A stretch of DNA of 64,000 bases, taken from assembly GCF_024199925.1 (NCBI RefSeq), contig NZ_JANADR010000001.1, forward strand, positions 8,993,501 through 9,057,500, written 5' to 3'. The translations under genes were made by a program, and so were the position numbers. Origin of the DNA: Bradyrhizobium sp. CCGUVB1N3 (GTDB lineage Bacteria; Pseudomonadota; Alphaproteobacteria; Rhizobiales; Xanthobacteraceae). Of the stretch, positions 18,555 through 28,551 are shown piece by piece (positions within the stretch are counted from its first letter, which is position 1; each line of letters begins with the position of its first letter). Below the pieces are notes generated by a model, which was given only the letters and a program-made list of their open reading frames with translations, ran no database searches and was not told the DNA's origin.

Positions 18555-20564
18555 TCAGGCGCTCGCGCGCGCGGCGTCGTCGCCGAGGCGCTGGCGCTCC
18601 TCGGTGAGATAGTCAGACACCGCGTCTCTTCGCATCGGCTTTGCGAAATAGTAGCCCTGGATGTAGTCGCAGCCGAGGCGACGGAGGCTTTCGAGCTGCG
18701 CGCGTGTCTCGACGCCTTCGACGACGCACGCGATCTCCATGTCCGCGCACAGGCCCGTCAGCGACTTGATGATCTTGTGGCTCACGGGATTGTCGTTGAC
18801 GTCGGCGACGAAGCTGCGATCGATCTTGAGCTTGTCGAGCGGCAGGCGGTGCACGTGGCTGAGCGAGGAATAGCCGGTGCCGAAATCGTCCAGCGAGATG
18901 CCGCAGCCCATCGCCTTGAGCGTGGCGATCGATTGCTGCGCCCGGACGAAATCGAAGGTGACCGCAGTCTCCGTGATCTCGAAATCGATCCGCCGCGGCG
19001 GCACGCCGCTCTTCTCGATCACCGCGATCAGCGGCAGGATGCCGTCGGACGAGCAGATGTCGTGGGCCGACAGGTTGAACGACAGGCTGATATCGTCGGG
19101 CCAGGTCTTGGCTGTCGCGAGCGCGCGAACCAGCAGCGCCTGCGTCAGGCTGCGGATCAGGCCGATGCGCTCGGCGGCGGGGATAAAGTCGGCCGGCGAG
19201 ACGAGGCCGAGCCGCGGACTGTGCCAGCGCGCCAGCGCCTCGAATCCCGCCGTGCGCTCGCTCATCGCGTCGACGATCGGCTGGAAGACGAGCTCCATCT
19301 CCGCGTCGAAGTCGGCGGTGCGCAACAGGTTCTCGATGACGCCGCGGCTGCGGATCTCCGCTTCCAGCTCGCTCGAGAAGATCACGGTGCGGCCGCGCGC
19401 GTGGCGCTTGGCGTGGTAGAGCGCATAGTCGGCGCATTCGTAGAGGGCTTCCGCATCCGTCGCCGAGCGCGGATACAGCGCGAATCCGATCGAGCAGGAG
19501 AGCCCGGTATGCGCCGTGTCGAGCTGATAGGGCAGCCTGACGCGGTCACCGATCCGCGCGCCGAGTTCGGCGAGATCATCCTCACTGGGATCGCCGCTCA
19601 CCACCAGACCGAATTCGTCCCCGCCGAGTCGCGCGAACTCGACGCGATGCGGGCCAAAACCTTCGCAGACCTCGCGGATGCGGCGGCCGGCTTCGATCAG
19701 CACGCGGTCGCCGACGGTGTGGCCGTAATTGTCGTTGATCGGCTTGAAGCCGTCGAGATCGATGATCCCGACCGCGAGCCGGATCTGCCGGCGCTCAGCA
19801 TCGCCAAAGGCGCTGGCGAGCTCGGCGAAGAAGCGGCGGCGGTTCGGCAGCTCGGTCAGGGAATCGAGATTGGCGAGGCGGAAATTTTCGTCCGAGAGCG
19901 CCTGCGTCGCGGCCTGCTGCGCGAGTAGCGATTTGCGGGATGCAACGAGATCGGCGAAGTCGCGGTAGTAGATGAACAGCACTGTTATCAACGCGCCGGA
20001 CACCAGGAGGTCGTTGACCGCTATCGCCATTAGCGTCGGTTCACCCGTCGCGAAGTAGAAGATGACGTAGGGAATATCGACGAGCAGTGTGACGATTAGG
20101 GCGGCAGAGCGCAGATGCATCAGCGAGAAGATGCAGCCGATCACCGTCACCGCCATGTAGAAGGCGACATGGCTCTTGGCGAAGGGATCGCCGTATGGGT
20201 AGAGCGCGAAGGACCAGGCGGTGAATCCTACCGCGATCGGAACGGTGAGCCAGTTGGTGGCGCGCAGGTTGCGCAGGATGTCCGCATCGCTGCGCACGAG
20301 ATGGCGCTGGCGCAGCCACCAGAATGTCCGCACTGCCGCGAGCACGGTCAGCACCGAGGGCACCGCCATCGTCAGCCAGGCCGGGGCGAGCGGCACATAG
20401 GTATAGGCAACCGCGAGCGTGTTGGTGATCAGGATGAAGTAGAGCAGCGGAATCTGCTTCGAGAAAGCGTCGAACTGGGCGCGCGTCAGGTCGGGGTTGT
20501 CGGCGGGCACGCGAAACAGCCGCACCGCCGCCGCAAGGTGAGATTTCAAATCAGCAACAGGCAT
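18555..20564 (-). CDS. Membrane GGDEF-EAL protein (cyclic-di-GMP synthesis/breakdown)
   Basis: A 669-residue protein. Residues 38 to about 200 form six hydrophobic segments of an unrecognised membrane sensor. A GGDEF domain follows (NLDSLTELPNRRRF start, intact GGDEF at 314-318) and then an EAL domain (EAL at 442-444, with DDFGTGYSSLSHVHRLP and DRSFV further on). Both active-site motifs are intact, so diguanylate cyclase and phosphodiesterase activity are both possible. The sequence RxxD of the allosteric inhibitory site is not obvious. It is convergent with the acyl-CoA dehydrogenase gene and seems to be a single-gene unit. Confidence 0.93.
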   Translation of the reverse strand: MPVADLKSHLAAAVRLFRVPADNPDLTRAQFDAFSKQIPLLYFILITNTLAVAYTYVPLAPAWLTMAVPSVLTVLAAVRTFWWLRQRHLVRSDADILRNLRATNWLTVPIAVGFTAWSFALYPYGDPFAKSHVAFYMAVTVIGCIFSLMHLRSAALIVTLLVDIPYVIFYFATGEPTLMAIAVNDLLVSGALITVLFIYYRDFADLVASRKSLLAQQAATQALSDENFRLANLDSLTELPNRRRFFAELASAFGDAERRQIRLAVGIIDLDGFKPINDNYGHTVGDRVLIEAGRRIREVCEGFGPHRVEFARLGGDEFGLVVSGDPSEDDLAELGARIGDRVRLPYQLDTAHTGLSCSIGFALYPRSATDAEALYECADYALYHAKRHARGRTVIFSSELEAEIRSRGVIENLLRTADFDAEMELVFQPIVDAMSERTAGFEALARWHSPRLGLVSPADFIPAAERIGLIRSLTQALLVRALATAKTWPDDISLSFNLSAHDICSSDGILPLIAVIEKSGVPPRRIDFEITETAVTFDFVRAQQSIATLKAMGCGISLDDFGTGYSSLSHVHRLPLDKLKIDRSFVADVNDNPVSHKIIKSLTGLCADMEIACVVEGVETRAQLESLRRLGCDYIQGYYFAKPMRRDAVSDYLTEERQRLGDDAARASA

Positions 20565-20861
20565 TGAAAAACGAGCCCCAGTCCGCGAAAGTGTCCCGAG
20601 AAAGTCTTTTGAAACGCGCGCGATCTTGCATGGGACGGGTAAAGGGCGGGTTAGACTGGTTCCATGCAGGAACCTCCGGGGGGCGTCTGAAGCCCCGCAC
20701 TTCTACTGGCGTGGCGCGCGGTTGAGGTGGCGTTAAGGATAGTGACCGCAGCCGGTGGCCGTTTGCGCCGCCAATTTCGCAATATCGGCGCCGTTACGTT
20801 CTGCTAACTATGTGCATCGAGTGATGGATTGTCGTTTGTTTCGACGCATGGGCCCCGTGCC

Positions 20862-22013
20862 TCACTGCAAGCTGCGCTTCCAGTAGCCGGTGCCGAGCTT
20901 GCCGGTGATGACGGCGGTGGCATCGCGGATTTCGTAGGAGCCGGCGTCGACGTAACCCGAAAGACCCTTCAAGGCGTGCAGCGACCAACGGCCGTTCATG
21001 GCGGCAATCGTGCCCTCATGCGCCGGCGCAGCGCGCCGTCCCTCGGCGTGGAACGCATAGGTGCCATCGCCCATGATGCGCCACGTCCAGCGCGACATCC
21101 CGCGATCATTCGGCACCATGATCTCCCAGGTGCCGACCAGTGCGGGGTCGATGACTGATGCGACGGGTGCCGGCGCCGCCCCGATCGATGGTGCGGTATT
21201 CGCCTGTTTCGTGGTTGCTTGCTCGGCTGCAGATGGCGCGCCCGCGAGATAGATCGCCCGGCGCGAGAGCGAACCGTAGACGAAGGGCTGCTGCTCGTTG
21301 CGTGTTGCCTCCATGACGTCGTCACGCACGTTGCGAAACATGAAGGTGATCTCGACGCCAGGCATCTCGATGTTGTGCAGCAGCGCGGTGGTGAACGGGC
21401 TGTTGCGGCCGTCGCCGTCGAGCGCGGTCGTGCCGTCGCGCGCGGCATAGGCGACCAAGACGTTGCCGGCAGGCTCGATGCGGCCGAGGCCGTTCGTCGC
21501 CGCCGCACGCAGCGCCAGCGACCGCTGCATCTTCGCCGCGAACGGGTTGTTGCGGCAGGCATCGAGGATGACGAGGCCGAGGCTCGTGGCGCTCGCGACC
21601 TGCAACGTCACGCTGCGCAGGCTGATCGCCTCGTTGGCCGCGTCGGTGTCTTTCTTCAATTCGGCATCGACCGGGATCAGCCAGTTCTCGCCGCTGATCT
21701 CCATGCCGTGGCCGGCGAAATACACCGCCGCCATGTCGGCGTCCGCCGCGTCGCGGCCGAGCGCGATCAAGCCTCGGCGCATGTTGTCGAAGGATGCATC
21801 CCTGAGGAAAGTCACGGCGAAACCGAGACGTTTGAGCGCGGCGGCGACGTCGCCGGCATCGTTCGACGGATTGGACAGCGCCGGCGCGTTCTTGTAGGCG
21901 CCGTTGCCGATCACCAGCGCCACGCGCTTGCCGTCGGCCGACGCCGGCGCCACGGCGACCCTCGCGAGCGCAGCGGCAATGACAAATCCGAGAAAAAGCC
22001 GGCGGCGGTTCAT
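20862..22013 (-). CDS. Exported caspase-like (peptidase C14) protein with C-terminal beta domain
   Basis: The ATG at 22013 (MNRRRLFLGFVIAAA) gives 383 residues with a signal peptide ending near AAPASA. A caspase p20-like domain follows: RVALVIGNGAYKNAPAL, the catalytic His at 102 in YFAGHGME and the catalytic Cys at 153 in ILDACRNNPF. Both dyad residues are present. After a low-complexity linker (about 255-290) a C-terminal domain begins VGTWEIMVPND, a lipocalin-like or ligand-binding beta fold by appearance. The family (orthocaspases) is common in alphaproteobacteria; its role is mostly unknown. Confidence 0.88.
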   Translation of the reverse strand: MNRRRLFLGFVIAAALARVAVAPASADGKRVALVIGNGAYKNAPALSNPSNDAGDVAAALKRLGFAVTFLRDASFDNMRRGLIALGRDAADADMAAVYFAGHGMEISGENWLIPVDAELKKDTDAANEAISLRSVTLQVASATSLGLVILDACRNNPFAAKMQRSLALRAAATNGLGRIEPAGNVLVAYAARDGTTALDGDGRNSPFTTALLHNIEMPGVEITFMFRNVRDDVMEATRNEQQPFVYGSLSRRAIYLAGAPSAAEQATTKQANTAPSIGAAPAPVASVIDPALVGTWEIMVPNDRGMSRWTWRIMGDGTYAFHAEGRRAAPAHEGTIAAMNGRWSLHALKGLSGYVDAGSYEIRDATAVITGKLGTGYWKRSLQ

Positions 22014-22252
22014 GATGGCCCCGATCGGAGGTCGTAATAACACGGAGACTGAGACGGCGAGAGCAGCATTCGAAACCGATGCGAACGGGAACCGAAACCG
22101 GATCGCAACAAGCGCGGCGTCCATTCGCCCGATGGGTTAACCGAGGAGCAAAAAATAGTTCTGATTCATAATCATGATGGCTCAGATGCAGAAATAGAAA
22201 ATAAGCTAGGGAAAATACGGCAAGAAAGTAGGCCGAAAATACGGAGGTAGGA

Positions 22253-22486
22253 ATGGAAACCGTGCGCCGCTTGCGTGCCATGGCTTCGCTCTGCCGACAG
22301 AGCGCTGCATATCGTCCTGACGGAAGCTGGAAGCTGCTCGCTGAGGCGGAATACTGGGAGCACGCAGCAGACGCTGCCCTGCAGGAGCATTTCAGGGAGT
22401 GTACGGCCAGCTCGAATGAGCTGGTGCAGCCACAACAAACTGCCAATGCCAATCAGATGCGTGAGGGCAAGATTGTGGCAGCGTGA
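22253..22486 (+). CDS. Small conserved-looking hypothetical protein (77 aa)
   Basis: A short frame preceded by a strong ribosome-binding sequence GGAGGTAGGA just before the ATG. The product (METVRRLRAMASLCRQSAAY...) is soluble, with an N-terminal segment of the type seen in many small Bradyrhizobium proteins (RLRAMASLCRQSAA...SWKLLAEAEYWEH). Two cysteines and several aromatic residues are present, but no known motif. It stands alone between the divergent caspase-like gene and a convergent cyclase gene. Function unknown. Confidence 0.6.
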   Translation: METVRRLRAMASLCRQSAAYRPDGSWKLLAEAEYWEHAADAALQEHFRECTASSNELVQPQQTANANQMREGKIVAA

Positions 22487-22719
22487 ACGCTGTCAGTGCG
22501 TATGGCTGGAGTTTCTCGCTCCCCATTTTCTTTGATCCGAAGCAGACAATTCCTTTCGCGTCACGGCGTCAGCATTCCTGCGTATCCACGGCTCGCCTCC
22601 AAAATCATCGTCGTATCTGACTACGAAGGCGACGGAACGGCGGGTCGATCTGTCGCGGCCGATAGCAGCAGCCCAAGCGCGCGCGGGCGGTGCTCCGCCC
22701 GCGCGCCGATGCGTGTGTG

Positions 22720-23817
22720 TCACGTGATCGCGATCGGGCAGCCGTTGCTTCCCGTGGCGCCCTTGATGGGGGCGGGGGTGAAGCAATAGACGAACTGATA
22801 CTTCTTGTCGGCGATCAGCTCGTCGAAGATCAGGTTCTCGTGGTTGTGGATGCCGTGCTTGGTTTGCAGCTCGGCATGCACCACGAAGGCGAGCGACTTG
22901 TCGGGATTGGGCACCACTTCGACCGCCCAGGTGTCGGCCGCAGTGAGCGCGAGATCCTTTTCGATCACCCATCGCGCAGCGTCCAGCCCGATGCCCGGTT
23001 CGCCGCTATTGAAGCGATCATTGTTCTTCATCCAGAGCGAGCCCCAGCCGGTGTGGAACATGATCGCGTCGCCCGGCTTGATATCGCCCTCCGACATGTT
23101 CTGCTTGGCCAGCGCCGCCTTGATGTCAGCCGACGTGATCTCCTGGCCCGCGTCCATCATCCCGCCCTTCAGCGCGACCATGTCGATCAGATGGGCGCGG
23201 GTGAACAGCGGCTTGAGTTTCTCGACACCGAGCTTCTTCAGGCCATAGGCGTCGCTGATCTCCGCGGCGGTGTGACCGTTGTAAAACCGCATCTCGCTCT
23301 TGTCGCCGTCCTTGCCGAGTTGAATGCCGATGTGGCCGAGACCGTCGAACTGCGTGCCGGTCTGGCCGATCTCGGTGGTCAGAAACTCGTCGTGATAGAC
23401 GAGCTTGTTGTCGCCGAACGGACCGCCGGTCGGCCCGCCCGGAATACGCAGCGTGAATACGCGCGGACCGAACAGCGGCATGCCGCCTTCGTAGACGCGG
23501 CCGATCTTGTAGATCTTGCCGTCCTTGATCCATTTCGCCGCATCGAGGACTTTTTCCGGGGTGATGTGGTTGGAGGCGCCGGCCTCGTCTTCCTCGCCCC
23601 ATTTCGAGGGCCACCATGGCTTGTCTGTTCCCTTGGGCATGGAGGTGGGAGTCTGCGCCTGGGCTTCGCTGACCGGTGCGAGTGAGAATTTGCCATGCAT
23701 CGTGCCCGCGAGCGCCGCCCCTGCAGCGCCGGCGAGGCCTGCCGTGCGGAGCAAGGTCCGACGATCGGTCGTCGTCATTCCGCCTTGCTGTTCTTCGCCC
23801 TTGATTTCATTAGGCAT
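22720..23817 (-). CDS. Exported cyclase-family protein (kynurenine formamidase-like fold)
   Basis: A 365-residue protein with a twin-arginine signal (TDRRTLLRTAGLAGAAGAALA) and therefore probably exported folded. The cyclase fold is indicated by HDEFLTTEIGQTGTQFDGLGHIGIQ. This aligns with the HxGTHxD metal motif of the family but the second His is replaced, as in other long members of this group. The C-terminal GDAIMFHTGWGSLW is also typical. Substrates of these long exported forms are not known. It is divergent from the CobW-type GTPase gene 116 bp away. Confidence 0.85.
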   Translation of the reverse strand: MPNEIKGEEQQGGMTTTDRRTLLRTAGLAGAAGAALAGTMHGKFSLAPVSEAQAQTPTSMPKGTDKPWWPSKWGEEDEAGASNHITPEKVLDAAKWIKDGKIYKIGRVYEGGMPLFGPRVFTLRIPGGPTGGPFGDNKLVYHDEFLTTEIGQTGTQFDGLGHIGIQLGKDGDKSEMRFYNGHTAAEISDAYGLKKLGVEKLKPLFTRAHLIDMVALKGGMMDAGQEITSADIKAALAKQNMSEGDIKPGDAIMFHTGWGSLWMKNNDRFNSGEPGIGLDAARWVIEKDLALTAADTWAVEVVPNPDKSLAFVVHAELQTKHGIHNHENLIFDELIADKKYQFVYCFTPAPIKGATGSNGCPIAIT

Positions 23818-23933
23818 TTCACTCTCCCAGGTTGTGGCCCAGAGAAGCCGGGCTCTAAAATTGTTTTCGGCATGCTCCTCCTACGTTAGGTTGTTGTCCA
23901 GCGACAAAAATAAGACGGCAAAAGGGCACGCCG

Positions 23934-24992
23934 ATGAGCCTGTTCGAGACCGACAAATCCGCCGCGCGGCTTCCGGTGTCGTTGATCACCGGCTTTCTCG
24001 GCAGCGGGAAAACCACGCTGCTCAATCATTTGCTGCGCGACGACGCAATGAAGGACAGCGCGGTCATCATCAACGAATACGGTGAAGTCAGTCTCGATCA
24101 TCTCCTCGTCGAGCGCGTCGATGGCGAGGTGGCCGTGCTTGCGAGCGGTTGCATCTGCTGTACCGTCCGCAGCGATCTCGAGGAGACGTTGCGCGGGCTC
24201 CTGGTGCGGCGCGACCGTGGCGAGGTGCCGCCGTTCCGTCGCATCCTCATCGAGACCACGGGACTCGCCGATCCAGCGCCGATCGTGCAGCTCCTGCTGA
24301 ACAATCCGTTGGTCTCGCATTTCCTGCGGCTCGATGCCGTCGTGACCACGGTGGATGCCGTCAACGCCGCGCATCAGCTCGACCGCCAGTACGAGGCGGT
24401 GAAGCAGGTCGCGCTCGCCGACCGGCTGCTGATCACCAAGGGTGACCTAGCTAGCGACAGCGCCGCGCTGGAAGCGCGTCTGCGCCGGCTCAATCCCGGT
24501 GCCGGAATCGAACGCGTGGCGCATGGCCGGATCGATTCATCTCGGCTGTTTGGCGCTGGCCTCATCGATCCCGAGAAGAAGACCGTCGACGTCGCGCGCT
24601 GGCTCAACGAGCGGGCGTTCGTGAGGTCCCGCGAGGCAGAGCACGCGCACGCCGGCCAGGCAAACGATCACAACCATCACCATCACGACGCGTCGATCGC
24701 CAGCTTCATGCTTGCCTTCGACGAACCGCTCGACTGGATGGCGGTCTCGAACTGGCTCGCGCATCTGCGCTCCGGGCGAGGCGAGGACCTCCTGCGCGTC
24801 AAGGGGATACTCAACCTCCGCGGCGAGCCGATGCCGGTCGCGGTCCACGGTGTGCACCACGTTTTCCATCCGCCGGTGGCGCTCTCAAGATGGCCCGACG
24901 CCGACCGCCGCTCGCGCATCGTGTTCATCACCCGCAACATCGCGCGCGAAGAAGTGCTGGCGCTCTGGCATGCCGTTCGCGCGGCAGCGTGA
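23934..24992 (+). CDS. CobW/COG0523-family GTPase (metal chaperone)
   Basis: A 352-residue G3E GTPase. Walker A is GFLGSGKTT at residues 20-28. The family metal-binding CxCC is GCICC at 72-76, and the guanine-specifying motif is ITKGD near 167-171. A histidine-rich stretch occupies 237-251 and could bind zinc or another transition metal. The C-terminal CobW_C domain is present (LLRVKGILNLRG). Such proteins insert or deliver metals to client enzymes, often under zinc limitation. No client is evident beside it; the neighbouring cyclase-family protein is a metal enzyme fold and is a possible but unproved partner. Confidence 0.92.
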   Translation: MSLFETDKSAARLPVSLITGFLGSGKTTLLNHLLRDDAMKDSAVIINEYGEVSLDHLLVERVDGEVAVLASGCICCTVRSDLEETLRGLLVRRDRGEVPPFRRILIETTGLADPAPIVQLLLNNPLVSHFLRLDAVVTTVDAVNAAHQLDRQYEAVKQVALADRLLITKGDLASDSAALEARLRRLNPGAGIERVAHGRIDSSRLFGAGLIDPEKKTVDVARWLNERAFVRSREAEHAHAGQANDHNHHHHDASIASFMLAFDEPLDWMAVSNWLAHLRSGRGEDLLRVKGILNLRGEPMPVAVHGVHHVFHPPVALSRWPDADRRSRIVFITRNIAREEVLALWHAVRAAA

Positions 24993-25003
24993 GGGGACGC
25001 GAG

Positions 25004-26062
25004 CTAGCGCGTGATCAGACTGCGCAGCTCCGTAATCAGCCGGCCACACTGCGCCTCCGTGCCGATCGTGATGCGCAGGAAGTTCTCGATGCGCGGTTTT
25101 TTGAAATGCCGGACCAGGACGCCGCGTTGCCGAAGCGCAGCCGCGAGATCGGCGCCGCCGTGGCTCCGATGGCGCGCGAAGACGAAGTTGGCCTGCGACG
25201 GCAGCACCTCGAAGCCGAGCCCGGAGAGGTCACGCGTCAGCGTTTCGCGGTTCGCCATGATGTGCGTGCGCGTCTCCTGAAACCACGCCTCGTCCTCGAT
25301 GGCAGCAGTGGCGCCCGCGAGGGCAAGGCAATCGACGGGGTAGGAGTTGAAACTGTCCTTCACCCGCTCCAGCGCCTCGATCAGTGGCCGCTGCCCGATC
25401 GCAAAGCCGACCCGCAGGCCGGCGAGCGCCCGCGATTTCGAGAAGGTCTGGATGACAAGCAGATTGTCGTGGCGCGCAACGAGCGGCACGGCGCTCTCGG
25501 CGCCGAAATCGACATAGGCTTCGTCGACCACCACGAGCTGATCCGGATGCTCGATGAGCAGCTCCGTGATTGCATCGCGCGGAAGGCCGATGCCGGTCGG
25601 TGCGTTCGGATTGGAGAGAAGGATCGCGCTGCATGGCCGCCGGTAGTCGGCAATCTGCACCCGCATCGCGGCATCGAGCGGCACCTCCTCGTGAGCGACA
25701 CCATAGAGGCCGCAATAGACGGGGTAGAAGCTGTAGGTGACGTCGGGAAACAGGAGCGGCGCGTCGTGCTTCAATAGCGCCTGGAAGGTATGGGCCAACA
25801 CCTCATCCGAGCCGTTGCCGACGAACACCTCCTCGGGCGCGACTTTGTGGTGGGCGGCGATCGCCTCGCGCAGGCGCGATGCGCGCGGATCGGGATAGAG
25901 GCGGAGCCGCTCCGCAGCCGATGCGATCGCCGCGAGCACGCGCGGCGAGGGCGGATAGGGATTCTCGTTGGTGTTGAGCTTGACGACGCCATCCTGCTTG
26001 GGCTGCTCGCCCGGCACGTAGGGCGACAAGTTGTGGACGACGGGACTCCAGAAGCGGCTCAT
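25004..26062 (-). CDS. hisC: Histidinol-phosphate aminotransferase (HisC family)
   Basis: The ATG at 26062 ([20 protein letters not shown]) gives 352 residues, the normal HisC size; the frame is open much further upstream without sign of coding relevance. Class I/II PLP aminotransferase marks are [32 protein letters not shown] and the PLP-lysine in [15 protein letters not shown]. HisC converts imidazole-acetol phosphate to histidinol phosphate, but paralogues in this family act on aromatic amino acids, and the gene is not in a his operon here. The 12-bp gap to cobW is convergent. Confidence 0.87.
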   Translation of the reverse strand: MSRFWSPVVHNLSPYVPGEQPKQDGVVKLNTNENPYPPSPRVLAAIASAAERLRLYPDPRASRLREAIAAHHKVAPEEVFVGNGSDEVLAHTFQALLKHDAPLLFPDVTYSFYPVYCGLYGVAHEEVPLDAAMRVQIADYRRPCSAILLSNPNAPTGIGLPRDAITELLIEHPDQLVVVDEAYVDFGAESAVPLVARHDNLLVIQTFSKSRALAGLRVGFAIGQRPLIEALERVKDSFNSYPVDCLALAGATAAIEDEAWFQETRTHIMANRETLTRDLSGLGFEVLPSQANFVFARHRSHGGADLAAALRQRGVLVRHFKKPRIENFLRITIGTEAQCGRLITELRSLITR

Positions 26063-26130
26063 GATCTCGGACCTGGGGAATGATCCGATCACAGTAGGGT
26101 AAGCCGGTCGTGGGCGGAAGCCCCGCTCGT

Positions 26131-26145
26131 GTTCGAGGCTCGAAC
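26131..26145. promoter_or_regulatory. 15-bp palindrome in the hisC/FAD-dehydrogenase divergent region
   Basis: GTTCGAG-G-CTCGAAC is a perfect inverted repeat with one central base. It lies 69 bp upstream of the hisC-like gene and 136 bp upstream of the gene at 26282. It could be an operator for either. No regulator is adjacent. Confidence 0.35.
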
Positions 26146-26281
26146 CTGATCTGCGCAAACATCGGCGGTCGGCACGTTCCTGCAAGCGAAGGCTTCGTGC
26201 TAGGGTCAGCGTCCAAGGTCGAAAACGACTGACAACAACGAAGGCCGGCGCGTTCAAGCCAGGCTCTAAAGAGAGGAACAC

Positions 26282-27757
26282 ATGCCGGGTGCAGCCCTTC
26301 CCACCGATCCCTCCGTTCCAGGCGCATCGGTAACGGCGGCCATCCTCGACGCCTTGCGGGAAATCGTGGGTGACAAGGGCCTGATCCTCGACGAGCGCGA
26401 CAAGCAGCCCTTCGTGACCGAGTGGCGCGGGACGCTGGCCGGGCAGGCCGCAGCGGTCGTGCGTCCGGCCAATACGGCCGAGGTCTCCAAGGTCGTAAAG
26501 CTCTGCTACGACAACGGCATCGCCATCGTGCCGCAGGGCGGCAACACCGGCTTGATGGGCGGTGCCACCCCGTGGCCAACGCATCGCGGCATCCTGCTGT
26601 CGCTCGGCCGGATGAATCATGTGCTGAACGTCGATCCGGTCGGTTACTCCATGACCGTGGAAGCCGGCTGCATCCTCGAGACGCTCCAGGAGACGGCGGC
26701 GCGCCACGACCGCTTCTTTCCGCTGAGCCTCGGGTCTCAGGGCTCATGCATGATCGGGGGTAATCTGTCCACCAATGCCGGCGGCGTGCAGGTGCTGCGC
26801 TATGGCAATGCGCGCAACCTGGTTTTGGGCCTCGAGGTCGTGCTGCCGAACGGCGACGTCTGGGATGGGCTGCGCGCGCTCAAGAAGGACAATACCGGCT
26901 ACGACCTCAAGCATCTCTTCATGGGCGCCGAGGGCACGCTCGGCATCATCACTAAAACGGTGCTGAAGCTGTGGCCGGCGCCGAAGGACGTGTGCACGGC
27001 GTGGCTGGCGATCCGCGATCCGCAGGCCGCCATCGAGATCCTCTCGGAAGCATACGTCGCCTCCGACGACAATGTCGGCTCCTGCGAGCTCATGAGCCGC
27101 GCCTGCATCGACATGGTGCTGCGCCACATCCCCGGCACGCAGGATCCGCTCAAGGCGGAGACGGAATGGTACCTCCTGCTCGAATGGTCGTCATCCCGGC
27201 CGCGGCTGGACGGCAGCGCCGGCATGTCGGAGAAGATGGAGCAGTTTCTGGCCGATCAGTTGGAAGCGGGCCGCCTGCTCGACGCGGTGATCGCCCAGAC
27301 AGAGGCGCAGTCGCGCAACATGTGGCGTATTCGTGAAAGCGTGGCCGAGGCCGCACGTGCCGAAGGGCCCGGCCTCAGCTGCGACGTGTCGGTCGCGATC
27401 TCCAGAATCCCTGAATTCATCGACAAGGGCCTCAAGGCCGTCCTCGACATCCTTCCGACGATCCGCCCCTATCCGCTCGGCCATATCGGGGACGGCAATC
27501 TGCACTTCTCCTTCATGGGTCCGAAGGGCATGAACCGCGAGACGCTCACGCTATATTCCCCCGCGATCACGAGGAGCGTGAACGACATCATCGCCTCCAT
27601 GGCCGGCTCGATCTCCGCGGAACACGGCATCGGCATCGAGAAGATCGACCAGCTCGCGCACTACCGCTCGAAGACCGAGCTCGACGTCATGCGCACGATC
27701 AAGCGGGCGCTCGATCCGAAGAACATCATGAACCCGGGCAAGATCCTGCGGCTCTGA
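26282..27757 (+). CDS. FAD-binding oxidase/dehydrogenase (GlcD / D-2-hydroxyacid type)
   Basis: A 491-residue member of the PCMH-type FAD family. It has the FAD-binding block [15 protein letters not shown], the [10 protein letters not shown] segment and [12 protein letters not shown] at the C-terminal part, which in D-lactate, glycolate and D-2-hydroxyglutarate dehydrogenases holds active-site histidines. A good ribosome-binding sequence (AGAGAGGAAC) precedes the ATG at 26282. It probably oxidises a D-2-hydroxyacid to the 2-oxoacid and passes electrons to an electron carrier. The exact substrate cannot be set from sequence. It is transcribed alone, with a TetR gene 131 bp downstream. Confidence 0.9.
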   Translation: MPGAALPTDPSVPGASVTAAILDALREIVGDKGLILDERDKQPFVTEWRGTLAGQAAAVVRPANTAEVSKVVKLCYDNGIAIVPQGGNTGLMGGATPWPTHRGILLSLGRMNHVLNVDPVGYSMTVEAGCILETLQETAARHDRFFPLSLGSQGSCMIGGNLSTNAGGVQVLRYGNARNLVLGLEVVLPNGDVWDGLRALKKDNTGYDLKHLFMGAEGTLGIITKTVLKLWPAPKDVCTAWLAIRDPQAAIEILSEAYVASDDNVGSCELMSRACIDMVLRHIPGTQDPLKAETEWYLLLEWSSSRPRLDGSAGMSEKMEQFLADQLEAGRLLDAVIAQTEAQSRNMWRIRESVAEAARAEGPGLSCDVSVAISRIPEFIDKGLKAVLDILPTIRPYPLGHIGDGNLHFSFMGPKGMNRETLTLYSPAITRSVNDIIASMAGSISAEHGIGIEKIDQLAHYRSKTELDVMRTIKRALDPKNIMNPGKILRL

Positions 27758-27853
27758 TGCGCGCCTGGCGAACCGGAGGTTGCCGAAACCGCGAGGAAGA
27801 CCGTGCCTCTCGCCCGACGGCAACGGTGCGCCGCGGCACTCACCAAGTCGCGA

Positions 27854-27888
27854 TTTGACAATTTGTCATATTTTGTCAAAATCGACAA
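27854..27888. promoter_or_regulatory. Clustered TTGTCA/TGACAA half-sites at the TetR gene start (probable autoregulatory operator)
   Basis: TTTGACAA (27854-27861) and TTGTCAAA (27873-27880) form an 8-bp perfect inverted repeat with an 11-bp centre. The centre holds a further TTGTCA (27863-27868), and a CGACAA half-site (27883-27888) follows up to the ATG. There is no purine-rich ribosome-binding sequence before the ATG at 27889. The sites therefore fit repression of the TetR-molybdenum hydroxylase operon by its own first gene product, perhaps with a leaderless message. Confidence 0.55.
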
Positions 27889-28551
27889 ATGGGACCGAAA
27901 ACGCGCATTCTCGACGCGACCATGCTGGTGTTTCGCCGCCACGGCTTTCGCCGCTCCTCGATCGAGCAGGTGGCCGAGGCCGCCGGCCTGACGCGGCAGG
28001 CGCTCTATCATCATTTCGAATCCAAGGAAGCGCTGTTCCGCGCCGTCATCGCGCGCGTGCACGAGACCGCCATTGCGGCCGAGGAGGCCGCAATCGGCGG
28101 GGCTGAAAAGGCGGGTCACGGCTTCGCCGACATTCTCGTCGCCGGCATGACGGCACGGATGCAGGCCATGATCGCGTCCTTCGACGGCTCGCCGCATATC
28201 GAGGAGCTGTATTCCGAGCACCTCGTGCATGGGCGTGACCTCTACCAGAAATATGCAGTGCTCTATGCGGAGCGGCTGGTCGCGACGATCGCGCGGGTTG
28301 CGCGCAAGCAGAAGCTTGCGCTTCCGCAGGGGCTGTCGGCGGCCGAGTTCGCGCGGCTCGTCGAAATGGCCGTGCATGGATCGAAGTCGCAGCATCCGGC
28401 GATGCAGCCGGCGGATGCCTTCCTGAAAGACATGGCGGTGATGGTGCGGACGCTCTGCGCCGGCGCCGTCCCGAAATCGCAGGAGCAGCCCGCGAGCAAG
28501 GCCGGGACCAGAGCGCGATCCTCACGCAGCAAAGCCGGAGCACGTCCATGA
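27889..28551 (+). CDS. TetR-family transcriptional regulator
   Basis: A 220-residue protein with the TetR helix-turn-helix at residues 5-50 (ATMLVFRRHGFRRSSIEQVAEAAG then LTRQALYHHFESKEALF). The C-terminal tail (from about 195) is rich in Ser/Arg/Lys. The stop overlaps the start of the molybdenum hydroxylase gene (ATGA), so regulator and enzyme are coupled in one operon. It probably represses its own operon through the half-site cluster ahead of it. The inducer is presumably the substrate of the hydroxylase, unknown. Confidence 0.92.
   Translation: MGPKTRILDATMLVFRRHGFRRSSIEQVAEAAGLTRQALYHHFESKEALFRAVIARVHETAIAAEEAAIGGAEKAGHGFADILVAGMTARMQAMIASFDGSPHIEELYSEHLVHGRDLYQKYAVLYAERLVATIARVARKQKLALPQGLSAAEFARLVEMAVHGSKSQHPAMQPADAFLKDMAVMVRTLCAGAVPKSQEQPASKAGTRARSSRSKAGARP

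Noticed and set aside
26131..26145. TTCGA-containing palindrome resembling a tRNA T-arm
   Set aside because: No acceptor stem, anticodon arm or CCA context surrounds it; it is a simple palindrome.
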